NCBI GenBank assembly: GCA_963612735.1
Contig: CAVDWX010000053.1
Coordinates: forward strand, 1 to 15,324
Origin: CAVDWX01 sp963612735
GTDB lineage: Bacteria > Bacillota_I > Bacilli_A > RFN20 > CAG-826
Length of the DNA: 15,324 nt
Direction: 5' to 3'
Position numbers and translations under genes: made by a program. The notes below the pieces were generated by a model. The model ran no database searches. It was given only the letters and a program-made list of their open reading frames with translations, and was not told the DNA's origin. Below, piece after piece: positions 8,187 to 14,534 of this stretch; within the stretch, counting starts at the first letter, position 1; every line of letters begins with the position of its first letter.

Positions 8187-9279
8187 GCCACGTGCTTTAT
8201 ATATTCATATTCCTTTTTGCAACCATATTTGTGATTACTGTGACTTTCCAAAGTTGCAGTATTTTACTAATTTTGCCTCTAATTATCTAGATAAATTGCA
8301 AGAAGAACTAAATTCATATGAAATTAGCGAATTAGATACCATTTATATTGGTGGAGGGACACCGACTTCTTTAGAAGATGATTTGTTTTTAAGATTATTA
8401 AAAATGGTTAAACCTTATAGCGTAGGAGTTAAAGAATATACCGTTGAATGTAACCCTGAATCACTATCCGTTTCTAAAATTAAGATGATGAAAGAAAACG
8501 GGGTCAATCGCTTGTCTATAGGAGTCGAAACCACCGATGATAAAATATTAGAATTAATCAATCGAAAACATAATTTTAACGATGTTATTAAGGCTGTTGA
8601 TAACGCTCGTAAATTTGGATTTAACAATATTTCTTTTGATTTAATTCTTGGTTTACCCCAAGTCAGTTTAGAAATGTTAAAGAAAGACGTCTTAAATTTA
8701 ATAAAATTAAAACCCACTCATATATCGTGCTATTCATTAACAGTTCACGAGCATACGCGCTTTTATTTAAAAGGAATAAAGGAAGCGGATAATGAAACTT
8801 CTCGTCTACAATACGACCTTGTCAATCAGACATTAGAAGAAAATGGCTTTATTCATTACGAAGTCTCTAATTGGTGCTTGTCTAATTATATGAGTCTTCA
8901 TAATTTAACATATTGGAAAGACGATAGATATTATGGAGCAGGGCTTGGAGCGAGTGGTTATATCGATGATATTAGATATACAAATACGAAGGGATTATCA
9001 GCTTATTTAGATGGTAAGTTCGTTGCCGAACAAGAAGTGATTACGTCTAAAGATGATATCATTTATTACATCATGCTCAATTTAAGAACAATTTATGGAA
9101 TTAATCGCAAGCATTTTATCTATCGTTTTGGCTATGACTTGTTTTTGAATAAAAAAGAGGAAATAGATTCTTTGCACTCAAAAGGATTAATTAATATTAC
9201 TAGTAACTATGATACAATAGTGGCGACTTATGAAGGAATGATGCTTTTAGATATCGTTATTGAGGAACTGATTAAATAA
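8170..9279 (+). CDS. hemW: Radical SAM heme chaperone HemW (HemN-like)
   Basis: A 369-residue radical SAM protein. The [4Fe-4S]-binding CxxxCxxC is Cys17, Cys21, Cys24 within IPFCNHICDYCDF, followed by YIGGGTPTSL (59-68), ECNPES (93-98), NRLSIGVET (113-121) and SFDLILGLP (155-163). HNLTYW (244-249) matches the HNxxYW heme-binding motif that marks HemW and is absent from the coproporphyrinogen dehydrogenase HemN, so the HemW call is preferred. HemW is known as a heme-binding chaperone that delivers heme to membrane enzymes. I chose ATG 8170 because it gives the normal N-terminus ahead of ALYIHIPFC; AAGG abuts it, so initiation probably depends on coupling with the upstream gene. An in-frame ATG at 8128 would add residues with no family match. 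hemW commonly sits just upstream of hrcA in Bacillota; here an RDD gene lies between them. Confidence 0.93.
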   Translation: MKKINKPRALYIHIPFCNHICDYCDFPKLQYFTNFASNYLDKLQEELNSYEISELDTIYIGGGTPTSLEDDLFLRLLKMVKPYSVGVKEYTVECNPESLSVSKIKMMKENGVNRLSIGVETTDDKILELINRKHNFNDVIKAVDNARKFGFNNISFDLILGLPQVSLEMLKKDVLNLIKLKPTHISCYSLTVHEHTRFYLKGIKEADNETSRLQYDLVNQTLEENGFIHYEVSNWCLSNYMSLHNLTYWKDDRYYGAGLGASGYIDDIRYTNTKGLSAYLDGKFVAEQEVITSKDDIIYYIMLNLRTIYGINRKHFIYRFGYDLFLNKKEEIDSLHSKGLINITSNYDTIVATYEGMMLLDIVIEELIK

Positions 9280-9280
9280 G

Positions 9281-9691
9281 ATGGATACAGTAAAATTGTA
9301 TAAACGAACATTGATATATCTATTTGATATACTCATTGCTGGAGTGATATCTTTTTCTTTATTTACCCCTTTTTTCATTTCTAAAGATTTAAGCTTAATT
9401 ACCTATTTAATCTTGTGTTTTGTCTTTTGGGCAGCTATTTTCCCATTTTATGAACTAGTGGTCTATTATCTTTTGCAAGGCTTTACCCTTGCTTCATTCG
9501 TCTTTGGTGTACGTTATGTCTCTTTAAATGAAAAAAGGCCAACTTTTAAGCAATGTTTAATTCGCGTTATTTGTGAAGCAGTCTTTGTTTTTGCTTTCTT
9601 TGATTTTTTCTTCTTTTTGGTTTACAAAACAAGAAGAGGTGCAATCGATAGATTATCTAACACCTTTGGTGTTGACGTTAGAAAATATTGA
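9281..9691 (+). CDS. RDD-family integral membrane protein
   Basis: A 136-residue protein with three hydrophobic segments, at about 11-31, 38-66 and 96-116. The pattern fits the RDD family: YKRTLIYLFDILI near the start (Arg9, Asp16), a middle amphipathic stretch GVRYVSLNEKRPTFKQCLIR (76-95), and a C-terminal IDRLSNTFGV (122-131) that matches the family's 'D-R-L/x-x-T' end. Family members are poorly understood; some have been linked to ion transport. ATG 9281 follows the hemW stop by one base. It ends with TGA. Two T-rich runs follow (about 9699-9714) but there is no GC-rich stem, so this unit may read into the heat-shock operon at a low level. Confidence 0.75.
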   Translation: MDTVKLYKRTLIYLFDILIAGVISFSLFTPFFISKDLSLITYLILCFVFWAAIFPFYELVVYYLLQGFTLASFVFGVRYVSLNEKRPTFKQCLIRVICEAVFVFAFFDFFFFLVYKTRRGAIDRLSNTFGVDVRKY

Positions 9692-9726
9692 GAAAATAAT
9701 TTTTTTATTTTTTTAGCAATTTAGTA

Positions 9727-9754
9727 TTGACAGTGCTAATTTTTTCCATATAAT
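9727..9754 (+). promoter_or_regulatory. Consensus sigmaA promoter of the hrcA operon
   Basis: TTGACA at 9727-9732 and TATAAT at 9749-9754 are both perfect and 16 bp apart. Transcription would start near 9761, within the left arm of the CIRCE operator, which is the usual arrangement for HrcA repression. This is the strongest promoter in the window and should be fully active when HrcA is off the DNA. Confidence 0.92.
9731..9739 (+). repeat. Extra CIRCE half-site overlapping the -35 box
   Basis: CAGTGCTAA matches the right CIRCE arm GAGTGCTAA at eight of nine positions and shares two bases with the -35 box. Its AGTGCTAA (9732-9739) is a perfect inverted match to TTAGCACT at 9759-9766, with 19 bases between them. 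It is not part of the standard operator. Functional HrcA binding here is inferred. Confidence 0.5.
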
Positions 9755-9758
9755 AGAG

Positions 9759-9785
9759 TTAGCACTTAAAGAAAAGGAGTGCTAA
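9759..9785 (+). promoter_or_regulatory. CIRCE operator (HrcA-binding site)
   Basis: TTAGCACTT-N9-GAGTGCTAA matches the CIRCE consensus TTAGCACTC-N9-GAGTGCTAA with a single change, the last base of the left arm. It lies just after the -10 box and overlaps the predicted transcription start, so bound HrcA would block the promoter. Because hrcA is the first gene, the operon is autoregulated. The right arm ends two bases before the hrcA ribosome site (AAGGAGG, 9788-9794), and the transcribed repeat could also fold in the mRNA leader. Confidence 0.96.
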
Positions 9786-9800
9786 ATAAGGAGGTTAGTT

Positions 9801-10844
9801 ATGTCGAAAAATCGTAGTGATACAATACTTAAATATATTGTTGAATACTTTATTAAACATGCAGAACCAGTAGGCAGCAAAACTCTTATTGATGAATATA
9901 AACTTCCTTATTCATCCGCCACGATTCGCAATGATATGTTTGCTCTTGAAAAACTTGGTTATATCGAAAAAACTCATTCCTCTAGTGGAAGGGTACCGAG
10001 CGCAAAAGGGTATCGATATTATTGTGAGCATCTTCGCGATACATCGGTTGATGAAACGTTAAAAAACTCCCTTCAAACAGTGCTTAACCAAAAGGTCCAA
10101 TCCATTGAGGAAGTAATTAAGGAATCATGTGAGATATTATCCCATATGACTTCGCTAGTAAGCGTTGTCATTGGTCCAGATGAAACTAAAGAAAAATTAG
10201 CTTCTCTCCAATTAATTAAAATTAGTGATAATACTTTCACCGCTGTCTTTGTTACTTCAACGGGTTATGTCGAAAACAAAACCTTCATCGTGCCCGAAAA
10301 TATTAAGATTGATGAAGTTATCGATTGTGTCAAATTGCTCAATGATCGTCTAGTTGGTACTCTTATTAGCGATCTTGTCGATAAGATGGAATCATTAAAA
10401 CCAATTCTTTCTGAATATATCATTTCTCACGATGTCATCTACCAAGCTTTAGTGGAAACTTTCTTAAGATTCGCAAGTGATAGACTCAATTTTTATGGAA
10501 GAGACGAATTATTCTCTCACCCAGAATTTAAAAACGATTCTGAAAAACTTGTATCGGTACTTAAACTTCTCAATAAAGCTTCTATCTTTAGAGAAGTGGA
10601 TGATGCGATTATCAATGACGATATCGCACTCAATATTGGAAACATTGAAGACAATCCTGATTTATCCGTTTTAACTACTAAGATTAAGGTTGGAGATGAA
10701 GGAGAATCAACTATTGCTCTACTTGGACCAACGAGAATGGATTATAGCAAAGTAGTTTCAGCCCTTGAATATTTATCAAAAGCTTTAGCAAACTACTTTA
10801 GCGATATGAATAAAGGAGGTAATGATAATGGCGGAGAAGCCTGA
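9801..10844 (+). CDS. hrcA: Heat-inducible transcription repressor HrcA
   Basis: HrcA represses class I heat-shock genes by binding CIRCE; in known systems the GroE chaperonin keeps it active and misfolded protein relieves repression. The protein is 347 residues, the family norm. The N-terminal winged helix (about 1-75) contains EPVGSKTL (22-29), YSSATIRNDMFALEKLGYI (37-55) and the wing SSSGRVPSAKGYRYY (60-74), all typical. The remainder is the GAF-like dimerisation and inserted domain. AAGGAGG lies 6 bases before ATG 9801. The CIRCE site directly upstream supports the function. The TGA stop lies 14 bases inside grpE, which also shows that UGA is a stop codon in this organism. Confidence 0.97.
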   Translation: MSKNRSDTILKYIVEYFIKHAEPVGSKTLIDEYKLPYSSATIRNDMFALEKLGYIEKTHSSSGRVPSAKGYRYYCEHLRDTSVDETLKNSLQTVLNQKVQSIEEVIKESCEILSHMTSLVSVVIGPDETKEKLASLQLIKISDNTFTAVFVTSTGYVENKTFIVPENIKIDEVIDCVKLLNDRLVGTLISDLVDKMESLKPILSEYIISHDVIYQALVETFLRFASDRLNFYGRDELFSHPEFKNDSEKLVSVLKLLNKASIFREVDDAIINDDIALNIGNIEDNPDLSVLTTKIKVGDEGESTIALLGPTRMDYSKVVSALEYLSKALANYFSDMNKGGNDNGGEA

Positions 10845-11424
10845 AACAAATTTAGAAAACGAGGAAGAAACGATTAATGTTGATGAGCCTCCAAAGAAGA
10901 AAGACAAGAAAAGAATTGAAACTTTGGAGAATAAAATCAAAGAATTAAATAAGGAAGTCGAGAAGTGGAAAAATGAATATTATCGAGCCTTCGCTGATAC
11001 TAAAAATCTTCGCAACACTCTAGAAAAAGATCATCGCGAAGCCATTAGATATCGCGCGGAAGGATTCGTTGATAACTTGTTACCGGTTCTTGATAGCTTC
11101 CATCTCGCTCTTATAAACGAGCCAACTAATCCAGATTTAAAAAATTATTTGACTGGATTCCAATATATATATCGCAATCTAGTCTCAGCATTAGAAAGCG
11201 AAGGGGTCAGTGAGATCAGCCCTAAAGTTGGAGATAAATTTGATCCTAATACAATGAACGCTGTCGACACTGTTGAAGACGAAGGTGAAGAAAATCGCAT
11301 CGTCAAAGTGTACGCTAAGGGATATAAACTTCATGATCGATTGATTAGAAGCGTTAATGTCTCGGTTACCGTTCATCCTAAAAACAAAGAAGAAAATACT
11401 GAAGCTAACGAAACTGAAGCATAA
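10828..11424 (+). CDS. grpE: GrpE, nucleotide exchange factor for DnaK
   Basis: GrpE dimers release ADP from DnaK and so reset the Hsp70 cycle. The protein is 198 residues. A disordered acidic/Lys-rich start (1-28) is followed by the long coiled-coil helix (about 29-80, containing EYYRAFADTKNLRN), a four-helix-bundle region (81-125, with DNLLPVLDSFHLAL), and the beta-wing that contacts the DnaK nucleotide-binding domain (about 132-185, with GDKFDPNTMNAV at 135-146). I chose ATG 10828 because GGAGG at 10815-10819 lies 8 bases upstream; the ATG at 10822 is only 2 bases from it. The gene overlaps hrcA by 17 bases, so translation is probably coupled. Confidence 0.96.
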   Translation: MAEKPETNLENEEETINVDEPPKKKDKKRIETLENKIKELNKEVEKWKNEYYRAFADTKNLRNTLEKDHREAIRYRAEGFVDNLLPVLDSFHLALINEPTNPDLKNYLTGFQYIYRNLVSALESEGVSEISPKVGDKFDPNTMNAVDTVEDEGEENRIVKVYAKGYKLHDRLIRSVNVSVTVHPKNKEENTEANETEA

Positions 11425-11439
11425 GGAGGATATAAAATT

Positions 11440-13275
11440 ATGGCAAAAGAAATTATCTTAGGTATCGATTTAGGAACTACTAACTCAGTAGTCTCATACT
11501 TACAAGCGGATGGCACTGTTAAAGTCATCCCCAACCCAGAAGGAACAGTCACCACTCCATCTGTAGTTGCGTTCAAAGCAAATGGTGAAGAAATTGTCGG
11601 CAACGCCGCGAAAAGACAAGCTGTTACCAATCCTGATACCGTCTCTAGTGTGAAACGTATCATGGGCACATCTAATAAAATTCATATCAATTGTGTAAAT
11701 AAAGATTTCACTCCACAAGAAATTTCCGCAAAAATCTTAGCGTATATGAAAAAATATGCTGAAAATCATTTAGGAAGAAAGGTTGATAAAGCGGTCATTA
11801 CAGTCCCTGCTTACTTCAACGATGCTCAAAGACAAGCCACAAAAGATGCTGGTCAAATCGCTGGATTAGACGTGGTTCGTATCATTAATGAACCTACCGC
11901 TGCCGCCTTAGCGTACGGTCTTGAAAATCAAAAGAGTGAAAAAGTCTTGGTCTTCGATTTAGGTGGTGGTACATTTGATGTTTCCATTCTTGATATCGGT
12001 GATGGTACATTCGAAGTTATTTCTACCGCTGGGGATAATAAACTCGGTGGTGATGACTGGGATGCCGTAGTCTCCGATTGGATCAAAGCCCAAATTAAGA
12101 TTCAAAATAATGTTGATATTACCGATAAAGGTTCATTACAAAGAATTAGAGAAGCTGCTGAAAAAGCGAAGATTGAATTATCATCTTCACTTGAAACAAC
12201 TATCTCCTTACCATTCATTTCTATGACTAGTGTAGGACCTGTCAACTTTGAAACCGTGCTCACTAGAGCTAAATTCCAAGACTTGACTAGACACTTATTA
12301 AAACGCTGCGAAGATCCTGTTAACCGTGCCTTAAAAGATGCTGGCATGACCGCTAACGACTTAGATCAAATCTTACTCATCGGTGGTTCTATCAGAATGC
12401 CTGCGGTGCAAGAACTAGTTAAGAAGATGACAGGAAAAATTCCTAACTTATCCGTCAACCCTGATGAAGCTGTCTCCATTGGTGCGGCTTACCAAGGTGG
12501 TGTCGTCTCTGGTGACGTTAAAGACGTTGTCTTACTCGATGTTACTCCTTTAACTTTAGGTATTGAAACCTTAGGTGGAGTTATGACTCCTCTTATCCCA
12601 CGTAATACCACAATTCCTACTACGAAGAGCCAAATCTTCTCAACTGCTGCGGATAATCAACCAGCTGTCGACATCATGGTTTACCAAGGTGAAAGACCAA
12701 TGGCTCATGATAATAAGCTATTAGGTCACTTCCAATTAACTGGAATTAAGCCCGCTCGACGTGGTCAACCTCGTATTGAAGTTACATTCTCCATCGATGT
12801 TAATGGTATTGTCACTGTTTCCGCTAAAGACTTAGATACTCAAAAAGAACAAAACATCACCATTACTGGTAGCAGTGGCCTTTCTAAAGATGAAATTGAT
12901 AGAATGGTTCGTGAAGCTGAAGAAAACGCTGATGCTGATGCTAAACGTAAAGAAGAAATCGAGCTCCGTAACAGAGCTGAAACTCTCATCAATGATATTG
13001 ATATTGCTCTTCAAGAAAAAGGTGCCTCTATGGACCAAACTCAAAAAGAACAAACTCAAAAATTACGTGATGATCTTAAAACAGCCCTTGACAATAACGA
13101 TTTAGAAACTATCAAGAATCGTTTAGATGAACTCGAAAGAGCAGCAGCTTATATGAATTCCGCTCAAGCGGGTGGAAACGCTAACGCTAATAATGGATCT
13201 ACCCCAGGTAGTAACCCAGACGATGTAGTTGATGCTGACTTCACTAATGGTGGCAATGATAACCATCAAGCTTAA
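11440..13275 (+). CDS. dnaK: Chaperone protein DnaK (Hsp70)
   Basis: The ATP-driven Hsp70 that binds exposed hydrophobic peptides. At 611 residues it has the size typical of Gram-positive DnaKs. The nucleotide-binding domain spans 1-361 with IDLGTTNS (9-16), the VPAYFNDAQRQATKDAG stretch (122-138), FDLGGGTFDVS (172-182) and GGDDWDAVV (203-211). The interdomain linker DVVLLDVTP (362-370) leads to the substrate-binding domain (371 to about 480), then the helical lid and a Gly/Asn-rich tail ending in DDVVDADF. AAGGAGGA at 11423-11430 lies 9 bases before the start. One oddity: the normally invariant GGSTR of the second phosphate/adenosine region reads GGSIR (315-319), with Ile318 for Thr. Codon choice is richer in C-ending codons than in its neighbours, as expected for high expression. 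Confidence 0.98.
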   Translation: MAKEIILGIDLGTTNSVVSYLQADGTVKVIPNPEGTVTTPSVVAFKANGEEIVGNAAKRQAVTNPDTVSSVKRIMGTSNKIHINCVNKDFTPQEISAKILAYMKKYAENHLGRKVDKAVITVPAYFNDAQRQATKDAGQIAGLDVVRIINEPTAAALAYGLENQKSEKVLVFDLGGGTFDVSILDIGDGTFEVISTAGDNKLGGDDWDAVVSDWIKAQIKIQNNVDITDKGSLQRIREAAEKAKIELSSSLETTISLPFISMTSVGPVNFETVLTRAKFQDLTRHLLKRCEDPVNRALKDAGMTANDLDQILLIGGSIRMPAVQELVKKMTGKIPNLSVNPDEAVSIGAAYQGGVVSGDVKDVVLLDVTPLTLGIETLGGVMTPLIPRNTTIPTTKSQIFSTAADNQPAVDIMVYQGERPMAHDNKLLGHFQLTGIKPARRGQPRIEVTFSIDVNGIVTVSAKDLDTQKEQNITITGSSGLSKDEIDRMVREAEENADADAKRKEEIELRNRAETLINDIDIALQEKGASMDQTQKEQTQKLRDDLKTALDNNDLETIKNRLDELERAAAYMNSAQAGGNANANNGSTPGSNPDDVVDADFTNGGNDNHQA

Positions 13276-13290
13276 TTGATAGATTCATAC

Positions 13291-13320
13291 TTAGAGGGGG
13301 ATGCAATATTCCCCCTTTGA
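13291..13320 (+). other. GC-rich intercistronic hairpin between dnaK and dnaJ
   Basis: TTAGAGGGGGA (13291-13301) pairs with TCCCCCTTTGA (13310-13320) in an 11-bp stem that includes five G-C pairs and two G-U pairs, closed by an 8-base loop. No T-run follows, so it is not a standard terminator. It starts 15 bases after the dnaK stop and ends 19 bases before the dnaJ start. It may protect the dnaK message end, act as a processing site or cause partial termination, which would give more DnaK than DnaJ. Confidence 0.75.
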
Positions 13321-13339
13321 GTGTATAGAAAGGACTAAT

Positions 13340-14473
13340 ATGGCAAACAAAAGAGATTTATATGAAGTTTTAGGTGTTAATAAATCCGCTAGTAAGGATG
13401 AAATTAAGCATGCCTATCGACTTCTCGCAAAAAAATATCACCCCGATAATAAAGAAACTGGGGATGAAACCAAATTTAAAGAAATCCAAGAAGCCTATGA
13501 TATCCTTTATGATGACCAAAAACGAGCGGCTTACGACCAATATGGATTCGCGGCATTTGATCAAGCAGGCAATAATCCTGGCGCTAGTTCTAACCCTTTT
13601 GAAGGATTTGGATTCGGCGATGATGGTGGAGTCGATTTAAACGATATATTCTCATCTTTCTTTGGTGGCGGTACTCGAAGCAAAACTCGACGTAGTGGAG
13701 CCATTAGAGGAGATGATAGCGTCATGCGCATCAAAATAAACTTCATGGATGCTGTTTTAGGAAAAGATGTTGATATTTCCTTCCCGTTTGATGAAGTTTG
13801 TTCTTCATGTCATGGAACAGGTGCTAAATCACCAAATGATATTCAAACTTGTCCAACCTGTGGAGGAAGTGGAACCGTTAGAACTACGCGTCGATCCATC
13901 TTTGGAGCGGTTGAATCTCAAGAAGTATGCCCTAACTGTGGAGGAAGCGGCAAGATTATTAAGAATCGCTGCCCATCTTGTGGTGGTAAAGGCTACACTC
14001 GCATTAAAAAAACTATTCCAATTCACATTCCATGTGGCATCAATAGTGGACAACAAATCCGTGTCCAAGGCATGGGTGAAGCTGGTAAAAATGGTGGCCC
14101 TCATGGCGATTTATATATCGAAGTCATTGTTAAAGAACACGACTATTTCAAAAGGGAAGGTAATGACATTCACGTCGAAATCCCAATTGATTTTGTCGAT
14201 GCGATATTAGGAACTAGAATTGATGTTCCAACTGTTTATGGAGATTACACCATTACTATTCCAAACGGAACTCAACCTGGTCAAATATTTAGAATTAAAG
14301 GACAAGGCGTTAAAGATTTAAGAAGTGGAAAGCCAGGAGATGAATATATTCACATTAAAGTTAGTATCCCTTCCTCTATTTCCAAAGAACAAAAAGAAAT
14401 TCTTGAAAAATACAAAATTGCTAGCAAGGATGAGAACTTATTTACCAAATTTAAACGCAGTTTCAAAAAATAA
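13340..14473 (+). CDS. dnaJ: Chaperone protein DnaJ (Hsp40)
   Basis: Class I J-protein that delivers substrates to DnaK and stimulates its ATPase. The protein is 377 residues. The J-domain (about 5-70) has the essential HPD at 34-36. A Gly/Phe-rich linker follows (about 70-110, with FEGFGFGDDGG). Four zinc-binding CxxCxGxG repeats start at Cys154, Cys171, Cys197 and Cys211, and the C-terminal substrate-binding domains include IPCGINSGQQIRVQGMGEAG. All functional parts are intact. I chose ATG 13340, which has AAAGGA six bases upstream and gives the normal MANKRDLYEVLGV start. An in-frame ATG at 13301 lies within the hairpin and is not used. It is the last gene of the CIRCE operon; a terminator follows 30 bases after its stop. 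Confidence 0.97.
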   Translation: MANKRDLYEVLGVNKSASKDEIKHAYRLLAKKYHPDNKETGDETKFKEIQEAYDILYDDQKRAAYDQYGFAAFDQAGNNPGASSNPFEGFGFGDDGGVDLNDIFSSFFGGGTRSKTRRSGAIRGDDSVMRIKINFMDAVLGKDVDISFPFDEVCSSCHGTGAKSPNDIQTCPTCGGSGTVRTTRRSIFGAVESQEVCPNCGGSGKIIKNRCPSCGGKGYTRIKKTIPIHIPCGINSGQQIRVQGMGEAGKNGGPHGDLYIEVIVKEHDYFKREGNDIHVEIPIDFVDAILGTRIDVPTVYGDYTITIPNGTQPGQIFRIKGQGVKDLRSGKPGDEYIHIKVSIPSSISKEQKEILEKYKIASKDENLFTKFKRSFKK

Positions 14474-14503
14474 TTAAAAAATTTTTAAAAAAAATAACGA
14501 TTT

Positions 14504-14532
14504 GCTTCCTATTTATTAATAGGAGGCTTTTT
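14504..14532 (+). terminator. Rho-independent terminator of the hrcA-grpE-dnaK-dnaJ operon
   Basis: GCTTCCTAT (14504-14512) pairs with ATAGGAGGC (14519-14527) in a 9-bp stem with one G-U pair and a TTATTA loop, followed by TTTTT (14528-14532). The right arm also contains the ribosome site of the next gene. Confidence 0.8.
14521..14526 (+). promoter_or_regulatory. Ribosome-binding site buried in a terminator stem
   Basis: AGGAGG lies 8 bases before ATG 14535 and is the evident Shine-Dalgarno sequence of the C39 gene. All six bases are paired in the terminator hairpin. In a read-through message the site would be masked, while a transcript starting inside the left arm would leave it free. I see no convincing separate promoter nearby. 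Confidence 0.65.
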
Positions 14533-14534
14533 AT

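Noticed and set aside
9659..9673. Inverted repeat AACACC-TTT-GGTGTT at the end of the RDD gene as a terminator
   Set aside because: The 6-bp stem lies in coding sequence and about 25 bases before the T-run, too far for an intrinsic terminator.
9692..9724. Extension of the RDD gene by reading TGA as Trp (Mycoplasma code)
   Set aside because: hrcA ends in TGA at a tight overlap with grpE and its ribosome site, and all Trp codons seen in conserved proteins are TGG. TGA is a stop.
10477..10674. Short + strand frame inside hrcA
   Set aside because: It is an out-of-frame shadow of a well-conserved gene with no ribosome site or recognisable product.
11373..11718. Long antisense open frames over grpE-dnaK and dnaJ
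   Set aside because: They have no ribosome sites, overlap strongly conserved genes and read as chance complements of biased codons.
13301..13339. Earlier in-frame start for dnaJ
   Set aside because: This ATG begins inside the intercistronic hairpin and has no ribosome site. ATG 13340 has AAAGGA upstream and the expected DnaJ N-terminus.
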